Assembly (NCBI RefSeq): GCF_900087055.1
Contig: NZ_LT575468.1
Coordinates: forward strand, 1,984,001-2,048,000
DNA: 64,000 bases
Source: Plesiomonas shigelloides
Lineage (GTDB): Bacteria > Pseudomonadota > Gammaproteobacteria > Enterobacterales > CAMTGL01
Direction: 5' to 3'
This document shows, in pieces, positions 1 to 7,154 of this stretch. Every line of letters starts with the position of its first letter. The first letter of the stretch is position 1. Below the pieces are notes generated by a model. It searched no databases. It saw only the letters and a list, made by a program, of their open reading frames with translations, and was not told the origin of the DNA. A program made the translations under genes and the position numbers.

Positions 1-216
1 TCGCCTATTCTCAAGCTCACGCATCGCCTTTTCATGAGCAGCGCGTTCATTTGCATCTGCAGCATCTCGCTCACGCCAGCGAGCCTGCCATTGTTGATTA
101 GCCACCAGCTCACCAGCTTCCTTACCAGCGGAATAACGCCACGCTGATAGCCCCCATAACGACAAAGCCACCAGTGAGGTGATCGCCAGTGGCTTCCATA
201 TTGCTTTAAACACCAT
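1..216 (-). CDS. Rz-like inner-membrane spanin, partial (C-terminus outside window)
   Basis: The first 72 codons of a leftward gene are visible and the frame runs off the left edge. The start ATG at 216 follows an AGGTG ribosome site. Residues about 10-25 form one hydrophobic N-terminal segment (LAITSLVALSLWGLSAW). A charged, probably helical stretch rich in R, E, A and W follows (QWQARWRERDAADANERAAH). This layout is that of phage Rz spanins, which link inner and outer membrane in the last step of lysis. Its place downstream of holin and endolysin supports this, but about 2.6 kb of other genes separate it from the endolysin. P2 LysB-type spanins are the alternative. Confidence 0.6.
   Translation of the reverse strand, partial: MVFKAIWKPLAITSLVALSLWGLSAWRYSAGKEAGELVANQQWQARWRERDAADANERAAHEKAMRELENRR
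158..208. repeat. Copy A of imperfect direct repeat flanking the acetyltransferase gene
   Basis: This stretch lies inside the Rz-like gene and resembles 968-1018 in the same orientation. Both contain CAAAGCCACCAG and AGTGGCTTC, separated by 13-15 diverged bases. The two copies bracket the acetyltransferase gene. Confidence 0.5.
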
Positions 217-362
217 GTGAGCACCTCATACAGATAGCCGATGCTTTTTAGTCCAGAAGTTTGATGATTCGTATCAAATCTCCCTCATAAAATGTGCTTT
301 CCACTCCGACTAAGGGGTTCTGTTCGCATATACTTGTGCCACTTAAACGAGGATGGATGAGT

Positions 363-962
363 ATGAAAAACGACTGGGAAAAGGTGTTAGCTGACGGAGT
401 GCTGGACTGTCAGAGTGAGCAGATAGCCAATGATAGAGATCGCTGCCAAACACTTCTTGCCGAACTAAATGCGACTCCCGCAGCCAATCAATCCTTACGT
501 CAAAACCTGTGCACCGAAATCTTTGGCCAATACCAAAGCTCAAGTTGGATAAGCACACCGTTCACCTGTGAATTTGGACGCAATATCTACATAGGTGAAA
601 AAACCTTCTTCAACTTTAACGTGACTATTCTCGACGTAGGCGAAGTGCGTATTGGCAGTAATGTGCTAGTAGCACCAAACGTACAGATTTACACCGCCAC
701 CCACAGCTTAGATTTCCAAGATAGACGTAATTGGACCACGTACCACAAACCAGTAACCATCGGTGATGACTGCTGGATTGGCGGTGGAGCGATAATTTGT
801 CCAGGCGTTACCATTGGAGATCGAGCAGTAATTGGTGCGGGCGCTGTAGTAACCCGAGATATTCCTGTCGACTCTTTGGCTGTAGGCAACCCAGCTCGTG
901 TAATTCGTAAACTAGCTCCAAGCGATAGAGCCCCACTAGTGAATGAAGCCTGTTTGTCATAG
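363..962 (+). CDS. Maltose/galactoside-O-acetyltransferase-like protein (hexapeptide-repeat), prophage cargo
   Basis: This is a 199-residue left-handed beta-helix acetyltransferase of the Maa/LacA/NodL type, expected to move acetyl from acetyl-CoA to a sugar hydroxyl. The N-terminal half carries the small helical Maa domain. Hexapeptide repeats run from about residue 75 to 180 (for example VTIGDD, IICPGVTIGD, AVIGAGAVVTRDIP). His114 in YTATHS fits the catalytic position, and the tail has the usual AVGNPARVIR motif. ATG 363 is preferred because a GAGGA site lies 9 bases upstream; ATG 357 is possible. It is transcribed against the phage late genes and flanked by diverged Rz-like sequence, so it looks like an acquired lysogen-expressed gene. 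The real substrate is unknown. A second family member lies at 31181-31789. Confidence 0.85.
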   Translation: MKNDWEKVLADGVLDCQSEQIANDRDRCQTLLAELNATPAANQSLRQNLCTEIFGQYQSSSWISTPFTCEFGRNIYIGEKTFFNFNVTILDVGEVRIGSNVLVAPNVQIYTATHSLDFQDRRNWTTYHKPVTIGDDCWIGGGAIICPGVTIGDRAVIGAGAVVTRDIPVDSLAVGNPARVIRKLAPSDRAPLVNEACLS

Positions 963-1322
963 TCCAAAACGGCAAAGCCACCAGCAAGATTATCAAGCTA
1001 GTGGCTTCTAAGTTGTTTTTCTCATCCACTCATTAGTGTCAATCACAAGAGACATGCGATGCGAAGAGAATCGCATCAGGTTAGGGTAGCCACCAACTAA
1101 TGTCCCGATGTCTTAATTTCAACAAAAGCATTATGTTCACTGACTACTACGTATTGCTTTAACTTTAATTAGATGAACAATGCGATTGCATTTAGTCAAG
1201 ATGATAAAAACCCCATAGTCTGCCCCCTATCAAATAAAATTTCAATTTATTACACAAATTAACTTATGTAATAATGTGCTCCCAAAAAATAAAATAACCA
1301 CACTTTACAGGACTAAATCTGA
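963..1322. other. Intergenic region with Rz-like remnant and AT-rich promoter zone
   Basis: The first 60 bases hold copy B of the Rz-like repeat. The remainder is AT-rich and has no convincing gene. Near its end an inverted repeat ATTACA/TGTAAT (about 1248-1271) overlaps a possible -10 element (TAATAAT) in front of the secreted-protein gene. Confidence 0.4.
968..1018. repeat. Copy B of imperfect direct repeat (Rz-like remnant)
   Basis: This is a diverged copy of 158-208. Read on the minus strand it still encodes a hydrophobic stretch (TSLIILLVALPFW) like the membrane segment of the Rz-like protein, but no full gene follows. It looks like a broken or duplicated Rz start. Confidence 0.45.
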
Positions 1323-1760
1323 ATGAAGGCAATTCACATACTTGCAGCCACTTTATTAATAATGTGTAACTTTCAAGCTTCCGCGGAGGAGCATGAACCC
1401 GTTTCAATGTGCACATCTATAACGTATCGTGCATTTGGCGAGCCAATGCAAAGTGCGTTTAACTGTTTTAATAAGACCTCTATTGGCTACCTTATTAGAG
1501 TTAATATCGATAACTATCAATTACCACCGATGGCGGTTAGTTTAGACATCCCTGGATGGCGCCAAAGCAGCATTGATAAACAAAAAAAGACATTCATCGG
1601 ATTAGTTACTAAAGAGAATGGTCAATATATTGTAAAAGTGCAGATAACCCTTGATGGCAAACAAACCATAGCATCTGTACCGGTAGAACTTGACCAAACC
1701 AAAGAGGTTCAATCTGGGAATAGTTTGCTCAAGATAACGCTTACTCAACAAACGCTGTAA
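1323..1760 (+). CDS. Hypothetical secreted protein (prophage cargo)
   Basis: I do not recognise this 145-aa protein. It begins with a clear signal peptide: MK, a hydrophobic core over residues 4-15, then an ASA cleavage site near residue 21. The mature part is about 124 residues, rich in beta-forming residues, with two cysteines (CTS near residue 30, NCF near 48) that could form a disulfide. An AGGA site lies about 10 bases upstream of the ATG. It is rightward while the phage late genes run leftward, AT-richer than the chromosomal genes, and has its own likely promoter. This suggests an independently expressed lysogen gene acting in the periplasm or outside the cell. Confidence 0.65.
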   Translation: MKAIHILAATLLIMCNFQASAEEHEPVSMCTSITYRAFGEPMQSAFNCFNKTSIGYLIRVNIDNYQLPPMAVSLDIPGWRQSSIDKQKKTFIGLVTKENGQYIVKVQITLDGKQTIASVPVELDQTKEVQSGNSLLKITLTQQTL

Positions 1761-1773
1761 GCACACATAGCTA

Positions 1774-1796
1774 GATGGCTCAGCACCTGAGCCATC
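1774..1796. terminator. Hairpin between convergent genes
   Basis: A perfect 10-bp stem (GATGGCTCAG / CTGAGCCATC) with a 3-base loop lies between the secreted-protein gene and the convergent antirepressor gene. There is no T-run on either side, so it is only terminator-like. Confidence 0.45.
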
Positions 1797-1811
1797 ATAA
1801 ATAACGCGAAA

Positions 1812-2612
1812 TTAGCGACTCCCTGATGGCACATTCCCCAAACGCCGAGCCATCCAGCGCTGAGACAATCGAGTAAGTTCAGCTTTGCGTTGCGGATACT
1901 CCATCCCCATATCCAACAATGTGATGTTGGTGCTCTCCAAATAAGACATATGCTCCAACTGGTCGGCCGTCATTGCATCACGCGGCTCACCCTCAATACC
2001 ATGCATCTTTGCCCACTGTTTGGCAGTTAGCCCACCAAGGACAATACGAGCGATCATGTTGCTTTCATTGCTGTAGTGGTGAGGCTGCGTCTCCTTGCCT
2101 TGATCTGCTCTTGAACACTCCAAAGCTGAGCACATCGGTTTGAACAGATTGGCCACCTCAACGCGCGCTTTTAACTTACGACGATAACGTGCAATGACCT
2201 CTGGAGCAGTAAGCTGTAATGCAGTCTCACACTGGATGAAGTAACGACGAATGGCGCGCCCTTGTTCGCTACGCTCGACCATTGCCAGCTCTTTGGCCAT
2301 ATCCAACGTGGTCAGGTACTCATGGCTGATCTGCTGGCGAGATTTTGAGCTACTCAAATTTGAGGAGCGCAAATTTTCAACAATGATGTAATCCAAACCT
2401 TCCTTAAAGCCATACTCCCTGATACGACGCTTTATCCAATCCGTCATTCGGGTTGCCACTCCCAGCGCCTTGTGTAACGACGTTCCACTCACAACGCTGG
2501 TTTCACGCTCACCGATACGGCCTATGACAACAGGAACAATGTCAGCGAACTCATTAACGACATGATGGATGTTTGATGCGTCGGTATAAGAAGAAGCTAT
2601 AGATGTGTTCAT
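1812..2612 (-). CDS. ant: AntA/AntB-family phage antirepressor
   Basis: This 266-aa protein is related to phage P1/P22-type antirepressors, which bind and inactivate the phage repressor. Residues about 30-110 form the AntA-type domain (SLHKALGVATRMTDWIKRRI, then YGFKEGLDYI). The ERSEQGRAIRRYFIQCE stretch near residue 140 is typical of phage antirepressor and Rha-like proteins. ATG 2612 follows a TAAGGTGA site 7 bases upstream. The same frame continues 39 codons further up through the C4-like RNA, reminiscent of the overlapping upstream reading frame in P1. The ribosome site is part of a long inverted repeat, which argues for antisense control. Confidence 0.8.
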   Translation of the reverse strand: MNTSIASSYTDASNIHHVVNEFADIVPVVIGRIGERETSVVSGTSLHKALGVATRMTDWIKRRIREYGFKEGLDYIIVENLRSSNLSSSKSRQQISHEYLTTLDMAKELAMVERSEQGRAIRRYFIQCETALQLTAPEVIARYRRKLKARVEVANLFKPMCSALECSRADQGKETQPHHYSNESNMIARIVLGGLTAKQWAKMHGIEGEPRDAMTADQLEHMSYLESTNITLLDMGMEYPQRKAELTRLSQRWMARRLGNVPSGSR

Positions 2613-2624
2613 ATCGATAGTCAC

Positions 2625-2707
2625 CTTATAGAAATGAGCCTCGTTGCCCAGAAACGCCGCCCACAGAGAAACGGTGCTTCTCCAAGGCTCATTTCTGTAA
2701 GGCTCTG
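2625..2707 (-). ncRNA. C4-type antisense RNA controlling ant translation
   Basis: The RNA would start near 2707 and read toward ant. Its segment at about 2684-2700 is complementary, 16 of 17 positions, to the sequence at about 2624-2640 that overlaps the ant ribosome site (AGGCTCATTTCTATAAGG in sense). A small hairpin (GAGAA/TTCTC) and a GGGC-rich part lie between. An upstream antisense RNA pairing with the ant ribosome site is the arrangement known for c4 RNA of P1, P7 and P22 (Rfam family C4). The match to the Rfam model was not computed. Confidence 0.7.
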
Positions 2708-2713
2708 TGTTGC

Positions 2714-2742
2714 TTGATACGCTGGGCATAGCGCAGATACAA
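2714..2742 (-). promoter_or_regulatory. Candidate promoter of the C4-like RNA
   Basis: On the minus strand TTGTAT (-35, plus 2737-2742) and TATCAA (-10, plus 2714-2719) are 17 bases apart. They lie just downstream of a strong terminator and would start RNA near 2707. Confidence 0.4.
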
Positions 2743-2765
2743 AAAAGCCCCGCGTTAGCGAGGCT
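2741..2765 (-). terminator. Rho-independent terminator after endolysin
   Basis: On the minus strand AGCCTCGC-TAAC-GCGGGGCT is followed by six T. It closes the holin-endolysin unit and separates it from the C4/ant unit. Confidence 0.8.
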
Positions 2766-2814
2766 TCAATTTCTCTTTTTTCGACCTCATTTGAGGCCAG
2801 TTGGATGACCAGCG

Positions 2815-3228
2815 CTAGTCTGGGTACTTCTGTCGAGGCAGTTCAAAGTGTGGGCCATCATAGAAGCGCTCATCGTCACTTCGGCCATTCTGATTCCAGT
2901 CTCCACCCCAGCGTAATGGGATGCCTAACTCATTAGCCGCGGCAAACATGGCCTTGGATACGGATGCAAATGCCTTACGGTCATTCCACGGAATAACACC
3001 AGCCACCAGCGGAGCACAATCGACGGCGTGGCCAGTCAGATGACGGCTATTCATGGTCTTACTCTTGCCATTGACCACCAGCTGACGCTGACGAGCTTCA
3101 GAACGCTTACCCTCAATAACTTTAAAATCCACTTTGGTCAGCTCTATCGCTCGATTTACCACTTTGACCAAATCGGGATGCACGCCTCGCAAGTTTTCAA
3201 GGCTGTGCTTGCCTAAGTAAAACGACAT
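2815..3228 (-). CDS. Phage endolysin, M15-family peptidase
   Basis: This 137-aa protein should cut peptidoglycan stem peptides during lysis (VanY / L-alanyl-D-glutamate endopeptidase type, as in T5 endolysin). Zinc-site motifs are present: SRHLTGHAVD with His63 and Asp70, and DGPHFEL with His127. The R-W-GGDWN stretch near residue 106 is also typical. ATG 3228 overlaps the holin stop in a TGATG junction behind an AAGGAGG site. There is no signal peptide, consistent with release by the holin. Confidence 0.9.
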   Translation of the reverse strand: MSFYLGKHSLENLRGVHPDLVKVVNRAIELTKVDFKVIEGKRSEARQRQLVVNGKSKTMNSRHLTGHAVDCAPLVAGVIPWNDRKAFASVSKAMFAAANELGIPLRWGGDWNQNGRSDDERFYDGPHFELPRQKYPD

Positions 3229-3548
3229 CACTCCTCCTTAGGAACGTGCTTATTGAGAATCCGCAAAGCAACAATCTGCAGTTGCTTTACGCCGATAAAG
3301 CCCACCATGCCGCCAATAAATGCTGCCGCGTCGACCGGTATGCCGAACCACTTCATTCCTGAGACGAAGGAAAGAGAAAGAGCACCACATAGCGCCCCTT
3401 CTAAAATCATCGTACGTTTAGTTCCGCCGCCGTAGAGAACTCTGAAAGCAGCAATAGTGAAAGCAAGACAGAAAGAATAGATTGTCGGCGCATTCTGATA
3501 CGCCCATGCACATAGCATCGCCCAAATGCTAGGGTCTTTTTCTGACAT
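3228..3548 (-). CDS. Phage holin, three membrane segments (lambda-holin-like)
   Basis: This 106-aa protein has hydrophobic segments at about 22-38, 46-64 and 72-95, a charged N-terminus and a basic C-terminal tail (LNKHVPKEE). That is the class I holin layout. It would form the membrane lesion that times lysis and frees the endolysin encoded directly after it. ATG 3548 is preferred over an upstream in-frame codon that would overlap the terminator hairpin. The ribosome site is weak (GGGG), which may keep expression low. Confidence 0.8.
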   Translation of the reverse strand: MSEKDPSIWAMLCAWAYQNAPTIYSFCLAFTIAAFRVLYGGGTKRTMILEGALCGALSLSFVSGMKWFGIPVDAAAFIGGMVGFIGVKQLQIVALRILNKHVPKEE

Positions 3549-3582
3549 ATCGGCCCCAAAATTAACGACAGACAGTAGGCAC

Positions 3583-3606
3583 AAAAAAACCCGCTAAACG
3601 CGGGTT
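3583..3606 (-). terminator. Rho-independent terminator upstream of holin
   Basis: On the minus strand AACCCGC-GTTTA-GCGGGTT runs into a T-run. It lies between the Doc gene and the holin gene, so late transcription probably passes it only with Q antitermination. No separate holin promoter is visible in the 35 bases that follow. Confidence 0.8.
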
Positions 3607-3659
3607 ATGGCATGCAGTAAATAGCTATAGTGCTTCTATATTACATCTTAACCAAATTA

Positions 3660-4043
3660 CTATACGCCATTTGGTTGAATTATATCACCTACCGCCTCAA
3701 TAAAATCATCTTCTTCGATTGGGTTTTCATCAGCAAGATTATTTATGTTATCAATCAAGATAGCTTGATCATCTTGAGAAACAAAATGGCCATTAAGTTG
3801 CAGAAACTGGTTTACAGATATTGTTGCTGTTCTCTTATTACCATCAGCAAAAGGATGGTTTTGTGCAATAGGGAGAGCTAGAGCATAAACTTTCCCTGGC
3901 AAAGTTGGGTAAATCTCATGTCCGCTAAATGTGCGTTGTGGCCCCTCAACCGCATTATCAAGTGCCCCAGCATTAATAATTACTGCGTGACCAGTAACTT
4001 GATTATTAACTTTAACTATTTCATCCTTTTCTAAATAAATCAT
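3660..4043 (-). CDS. doc: Doc-family (Fic fold) toxin
   Basis: This 127-aa protein is of the death-on-curing family, Fic-fold kinases that phosphorylate elongation factor Tu and stop translation. The active-site motif HPFADGNKRT spans His63 to Thr72, complete with the catalytic His, Asp, Asn and Arg. The preceding helix ALDNAVEGPQRTF is typical of Doc. ATG 4043 has a GGAGA site 7 bases upstream. No Phd-like antitoxin gene precedes it. The upstream gene in the same direction encodes an unrelated 253-aa protein, with a hairpin between. It could be part of a new toxin-antitoxin pair or an orphan toxin. Confidence 0.85.
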   Translation of the reverse strand: MIYLEKDEIVKVNNQVTGHAVIINAGALDNAVEGPQRTFSGHEIYPTLPGKVYALALPIAQNHPFADGNKRTATISVNQFLQLNGHFVSQDDQAILIDNINNLADENPIEEDDFIEAVGDIIQPNGV

Positions 4044-4064
4044 GCTGCAATCTCCATTAGGCAT

Positions 4065-4091
4065 AAAAATGCCATCATATGGATGGCATTT
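4065..4091 (-). terminator. Hairpin/attenuator between the 253-aa gene and doc
   Basis: A perfect 10-bp stem (AAATGCCATC / GATGGCATTT) with a 5-base loop lies 14 bases after the upstream stop codon. On the minus strand the stem ends in a short T-run. It could reduce doc transcription or stabilise an RNA end. Confidence 0.55.
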
Positions 4092-4104
4092 AAAGGATGG
4101 CTAA

Positions 4105-4866
4105 TTAATACTTGTTTCTGCTTCTCATTAACTCAGCCCTTGAGCGTTGAATTTCATTAATATCATGATCAACAAACATGTCTCTTCTATCGTCAAGGCT
4201 ATTACTTAACAACACAGGCTGATTTGATTTCGCATTTAAAATTAGAGATTTTGCTTGTTCCAAAGTGGCTTTAGCTGCTTCAGTATCTAACCCCCACTTA
4301 TCAAACCAGTGCGCTAGAGCAATTGGCGAAACTTTAGTAATGTCTACTGCGCCATATTGCATTCTAAAGACAACAACATTCTGAAGCTTTTGCTGAAATC
4401 CTTTTGATAACATTGAGTAGCGCCAGTACCACACATCACATCGACATAAGAAATTTTTATCTGGATAAATAATGTACTGCTTATGTTCATTCTCTTCTGC
4501 AGAACCAGAACCTAACACCAAATCAAGTCCTTGAGATGCTAGTGTCTTTATAAATGTTCCAACATTCTTTGCACTCTGATCAGTTCCTAATGAAAATGCC
4601 GTATCAACAATTTTCCCAATTGAATCTTGGATTGCCTGATTATCTGTAGATGTGATGACATGCATCTGCTCATCTTGAAAATCTTTGGTAACTCCTGGAG
4701 CAAGGCTGTCATCTCCGCCTTTATCCCACGAATTATTCATTTCCATTCTGTACGTATTTAATTTTGTCTGTGCGAGTTTAACCAAAATGCCTAGGGTTTC
4801 GTTTAACTGCTGTTCCACATCTTTAGCAGGGTCTAAATCACGCATGAACTTACTTACTACACCCAT
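4105..4866 (-). CDS. Hypothetical 253-aa protein upstream of doc
   Basis: I do not recognise this protein. It is soluble, with a helical N-terminal third, a W-rich central part (CDVWYWRYSML near residue 145) and a charged, Arg-rich end (EIQRSRAELMRSRNKY). There is no signal peptide or membrane segment. The ATG follows a strong AAAGGAGAT site. It sits 61 bases upstream of doc in the same direction, so the two may be co-transcribed. It is far larger than Phd antitoxins and shows no Fic-inhibitory (S/T)xxxE(G/N) motif. A role as partner or cargo effector is only a guess from position. Confidence 0.65.
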   Translation of the reverse strand: MGVVSKFMRDLDPAKDVEQQLNETLGILVKLAQTKLNTYRMEMNNSWDKGGDDSLAPGVTKDFQDEQMHVITSTDNQAIQDSIGKIVDTAFSLGTDQSAKNVGTFIKTLASQGLDLVLGSGSAEENEHKQYIIYPDKNFLCRCDVWYWRYSMLSKGFQQKLQNVVVFRMQYGAVDITKVSPIALAHWFDKWGLDTEAAKATLEQAKSLILNAKSNQPVLLSNSLDDRRDMFVDHDINEIQRSRAELMRSRNKY

Positions 4867-5261
4867 AATAATCTCCTTTAATATATAATTCCATTACTAT
4901 GGATGTATATCCACCCATATGCATCAATGATGTTTTTCACTATAAAATGGCGAGACCACACACAACCGACAGAAACAACCATAGCATAGGGATACAATCT
5001 TTCGCCAAAAATAAAGACGCCGAATGTGACAAATGCAATGTTTTCTAAAACAAAATACTGATGGTTATAACTTTAAATTATTAAACACAGCCTGATTAAT
5101 TTAAATTACACACATCTTATAACAACAACCCATATATCAATACAGTATAACAACCAAGCCCATCACAAAAACAAAGTAGTTAGTAAAGCTGACAAAACAA
5201 TAAAGCATCTACTCAGATATAAATTTACAGCTAGCTATAAAACCCTATTCCCTTGATTAAA
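4867..5261. other. AT-rich intergenic region, promoter zone
   Basis: About 395 bases are strongly AT-rich and lack a convincing gene. Close to the 253-aa gene the minus strand has a possible -10 (TATAGT, near 4940) and a small dyad TGGAT/ATCCA (near 4910), which could be an operator. The rest shows nothing I can assign. The base composition suggests foreign cargo. Confidence 0.4.
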
Positions 5262-5543
5262 TTAATAAATACGATCACGTAAGCGTACTTCCCAAGCCTT
5301 CACCCCAAATATAAAAGAGTAGAATCCAGTTACCGCAGGGAGTATATACGCAACCCAATAAATATTTTTAAACACAGACATAATATCATTAACCGGAGCA
5401 GAGCCGACCTTGTATATAAAAATAGCCAACACTACAGTAGCTACTGCCAACAGAATGGATATAACTCCGCCTACCCACCAAAAAACCTCTGTCACGTCTA
5501 GCAACAGGCCAAGATCATCGCTCTTCTTCTTTCTGCGCACCAT
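5262..5543 (-). CDS. Small two-TM membrane protein, like the N-terminus of membrane-linked Mrr-type nucleases
   Basis: This 93-aa protein starts with a basic MVRRKKKSDDLG segment. Membrane segments lie at about 19-46 (FWWVGGVISILLAVATVVLA) and 63-82. ATG 5543 follows GGGAGG. The basic start followed by a WWVG-containing membrane segment resembles, from memory, the N-terminal anchor of some restriction-endonuclease-like Mrr proteins, but no nuclease domain follows in any frame. It may be a small independent membrane protein or the remnant of a larger gene. Function unknown. Confidence 0.5.
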   Translation of the reverse strand: MVRRKKKSDDLGLLLDVTEVFWWVGGVISILLAVATVVLAIFIYKVGSAPVNDIMSVFKNIYWVAYILPAVTGFYSFIFGVKAWEVRLRDRIY

Positions 5544-5806
5544 AAAGCCTCCCTGGCATTTAAAAAACATGAACAGTCTAAACTGTATATCTAACAACTC
5601 AGTTTTATTTATTCCGTCTGCATTTACGTGATTTATTACGCATGAATTATGCTGACAGCCACATCTATACATAACTTATTATGGCGCAATACAAAAACAC
5701 ATTGCTGCGCATACGAGCCTTGGTATACCTGTGATCCCCACAACGGGCATATGGCTGGCCAATGCGACCAACACTAGCCAGCCGCCCATTTCACAGCGAA
5801 ACCGCC

Positions 5807-5995
5807 TTACCGGCGACAACGTTTGAAGTAACGCCCTTCCCCCATTGCATCCTCTACCAATCCAGCCATGGCTAACTGAGTCAGAATTAACTGGCAACAA
5901 GCTGCCGTCATGCCGGTTATAAGTTGCATATCCACGGGGGAAGTCCATCGGACACAGGACAAGCGGTTATAAATCTTCTTGGCCTGTGGCGTCAT
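5807..5995 (-). CDS. Small putative winged-helix phage protein
   Basis: This 62-aa protein has an arrangement suggestive of a helix-turn-helix: AKKIYNRLSCVRWTSPVDMQ, then LILTQLAMAGLVED and a basic end (GRYFKRCRR). It lies downstream of the terminator that follows the Q-like gene, where the late promoter region is expected. No good ribosome site is visible, and another frame overlaps its 3' part, so coding status is uncertain. Confidence 0.4.
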   Translation of the reverse strand: MTPQAKKIYNRLSCVRWTSPVDMQLITGMTAACCQLILTQLAMAGLVEDAMGEGRYFKRCRR

Positions 5996-6092
5996 ATCAA
6001 CATGATTTTAAATGCTTTTTCTCCTAAAAATTGCCGTGACACGCAAGTAACTCTGTTCCGATTACACAGCAAGTCATTCAGAAAAAAGGCAT

Positions 6093-6134
6093 AAAAAAAG
6101 CCGCCTAAGTGTCTTACGACGTACTTAAGGCAGC
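6093..6134 (-). terminator. Terminator after the Q-like gene
   Basis: On the minus strand a stem of about 11 bp (GCTGCCTTAAGT with ACTTAGGCGGC, one bulge) is followed by seven T. It ends the early pR operon. Confidence 0.75.
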
Positions 6135-6186
6135 GTACCCTGCAATGGTGGCTCAATGGCTCACAATTGTCAAATCAAAATTCGCG

Positions 6187-6693
6187 TTACGCACAAATAG
6201 CCACCCGTTTAGCGATATTAACAACACGTTTACGACCAATAAGCGCAGGATGCAGCTCTCTGTAAATCAGCCAGAGTGAAGCATCAAGTACCTGATCGAC
6301 CTCACGGCGACATGTTGATAATGATGGCCTTCGCCACCCCTCATATCCTCGCCCCAGCATAACCTTGCGTGGTTTTGCAGTGCTGAACTGATAGCATGCA
6401 ATGGCACGTTTGGAAGAGCCAAAAGCGTAATAGCTCAACACAATGCCAAGCGCCTTTTTGTCGATAACGAGTACACGGTCTACGATCTGGGAAATCAACA
6501 TACCGTCCTCATCGTTACACATTGGGCGCGATGGCGTTACTCGAGTAGGATCTGCGGCTTCCATGAATCTTGCGATCATGCTGGACATCCGTTTTTCAAG
6601 TCGTCCGGAGTACACCCAAGCGCCCCACAACTGCAGCCAGTCATCAACCCATCGATATTGCTCAGGGCTGAGTTTCATATCGACAACGTTCAT
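6187..6693 (-). CDS. Q-like late antitermination protein
   Basis: This 168-aa protein is the last gene of the early leftward operon, where lambdoid phages encode Q. Features shared with Q-type antiterminators are an N-terminal LWGAWVYSGRLEKRM segment, a helix IVDRVLVIDKKALGIVLSYY and a basic helix-turn-helix-like part (SSKRAIACYQFS). ATG 6693 lies just after the preceding stop, behind GGGAG. It is expected to load onto RNA polymerase at the late promoter and allow read-through into the lysis genes. The assignment rests on position and weak pattern; DUF1133-type proteins are the nearest alternative. Confidence 0.65.
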   Translation of the reverse strand: MNVVDMKLSPEQYRWVDDWLQLWGAWVYSGRLEKRMSSMIARFMEAADPTRVTPSRPMCNDEDGMLISQIVDRVLVIDKKALGIVLSYYAFGSSKRAIACYQFSTAKPRKVMLGRGYEGWRRPSLSTCRREVDQVLDASLWLIYRELHPALIGRKRVVNIAKRVAICA

Positions 6694-6697
6694 CAGC

Positions 6698-7153
6698 TCA
6701 CTCCCCCATTCGCAACGTGATGCCATCCTGATACCAATCCGGCAAAGTAAACTCGATGCGGCCTACTTCACCTGATGCCCGTAGGTCACGCATGCGCACA
6801 AGCTCACGACGCATATGCTGATAAAGCTCATCCATCTGCCATGGTTTCAGTCGGATGGGAATTGCAGATAAATGGGCTATGCGATCAATGGTCATTTCGC
6901 CGTAAGTGATATTGGCGTGCATCGTGAACTCAAAAGGATCTTCACCAAGTTTTCGATGGCAGCCTATGCAGTGCGCGAAGGCGTTGTAAGGATGGTACCG
7001 AGTGGCTTTGTGTCGACGAGATTTGAAGTGTGAGCAGTGAAGTTTTTGATGGTCGTGGTTGAAGTGTCTACCGCAGTATTCGCATTGCCAATTTGTTCGC
7101 TCTCTTACTAATTCTGAAAATATCGCGTCCCATTTATCCCGCTTTAATGCCAT
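6698..7153 (-). CDS. NinG/HNH-like zinc-binding phage protein
   Basis: This 151-aa protein has a zinc-finger nuclease-like N-terminal half: CEYCG near residue 24, then LHCSHFKSRRHKA, then CIGCHRKLGEDP near residue 62. CxxC pairs separated by an HF/H motif and N residues fit HNH or NinG (Rap) recombination endonucleases. The C-terminal half is helical. ATG 7153 sits inside a perfect GGAGGTGAT ribosome site that overlaps the previous stop. Its place in the nin region, just before Q, supports a recombination role. The exact family is uncertain. Confidence 0.6.
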   Translation of the reverse strand: MALKRDKWDAIFSELVRERTNWQCEYCGRHFNHDHQKLHCSHFKSRRHKATRYHPYNAFAHCIGCHRKLGEDPFEFTMHANITYGEMTIDRIAHLSAIPIRLKPWQMDELYQHMRRELVRMRDLRASGEVGRIEFTLPDWYQDGITLRMGE

Positions 7154-7154
7154 A

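Noticed and set aside
4105-4866. The 253-aa protein as a Phd-type antitoxin
   Set aside because: Three times too long, no Phd/YefM-like DNA-binding N-terminus and no Fic-inhibitory motif visible.
5679-5948. 89-codon minus-strand frame overlapping the small HTH-like gene
   Set aside because: Gly/Cys-rich irregular composition and no ribosome site; the 62-codon frame is the better candidate though also uncertain.
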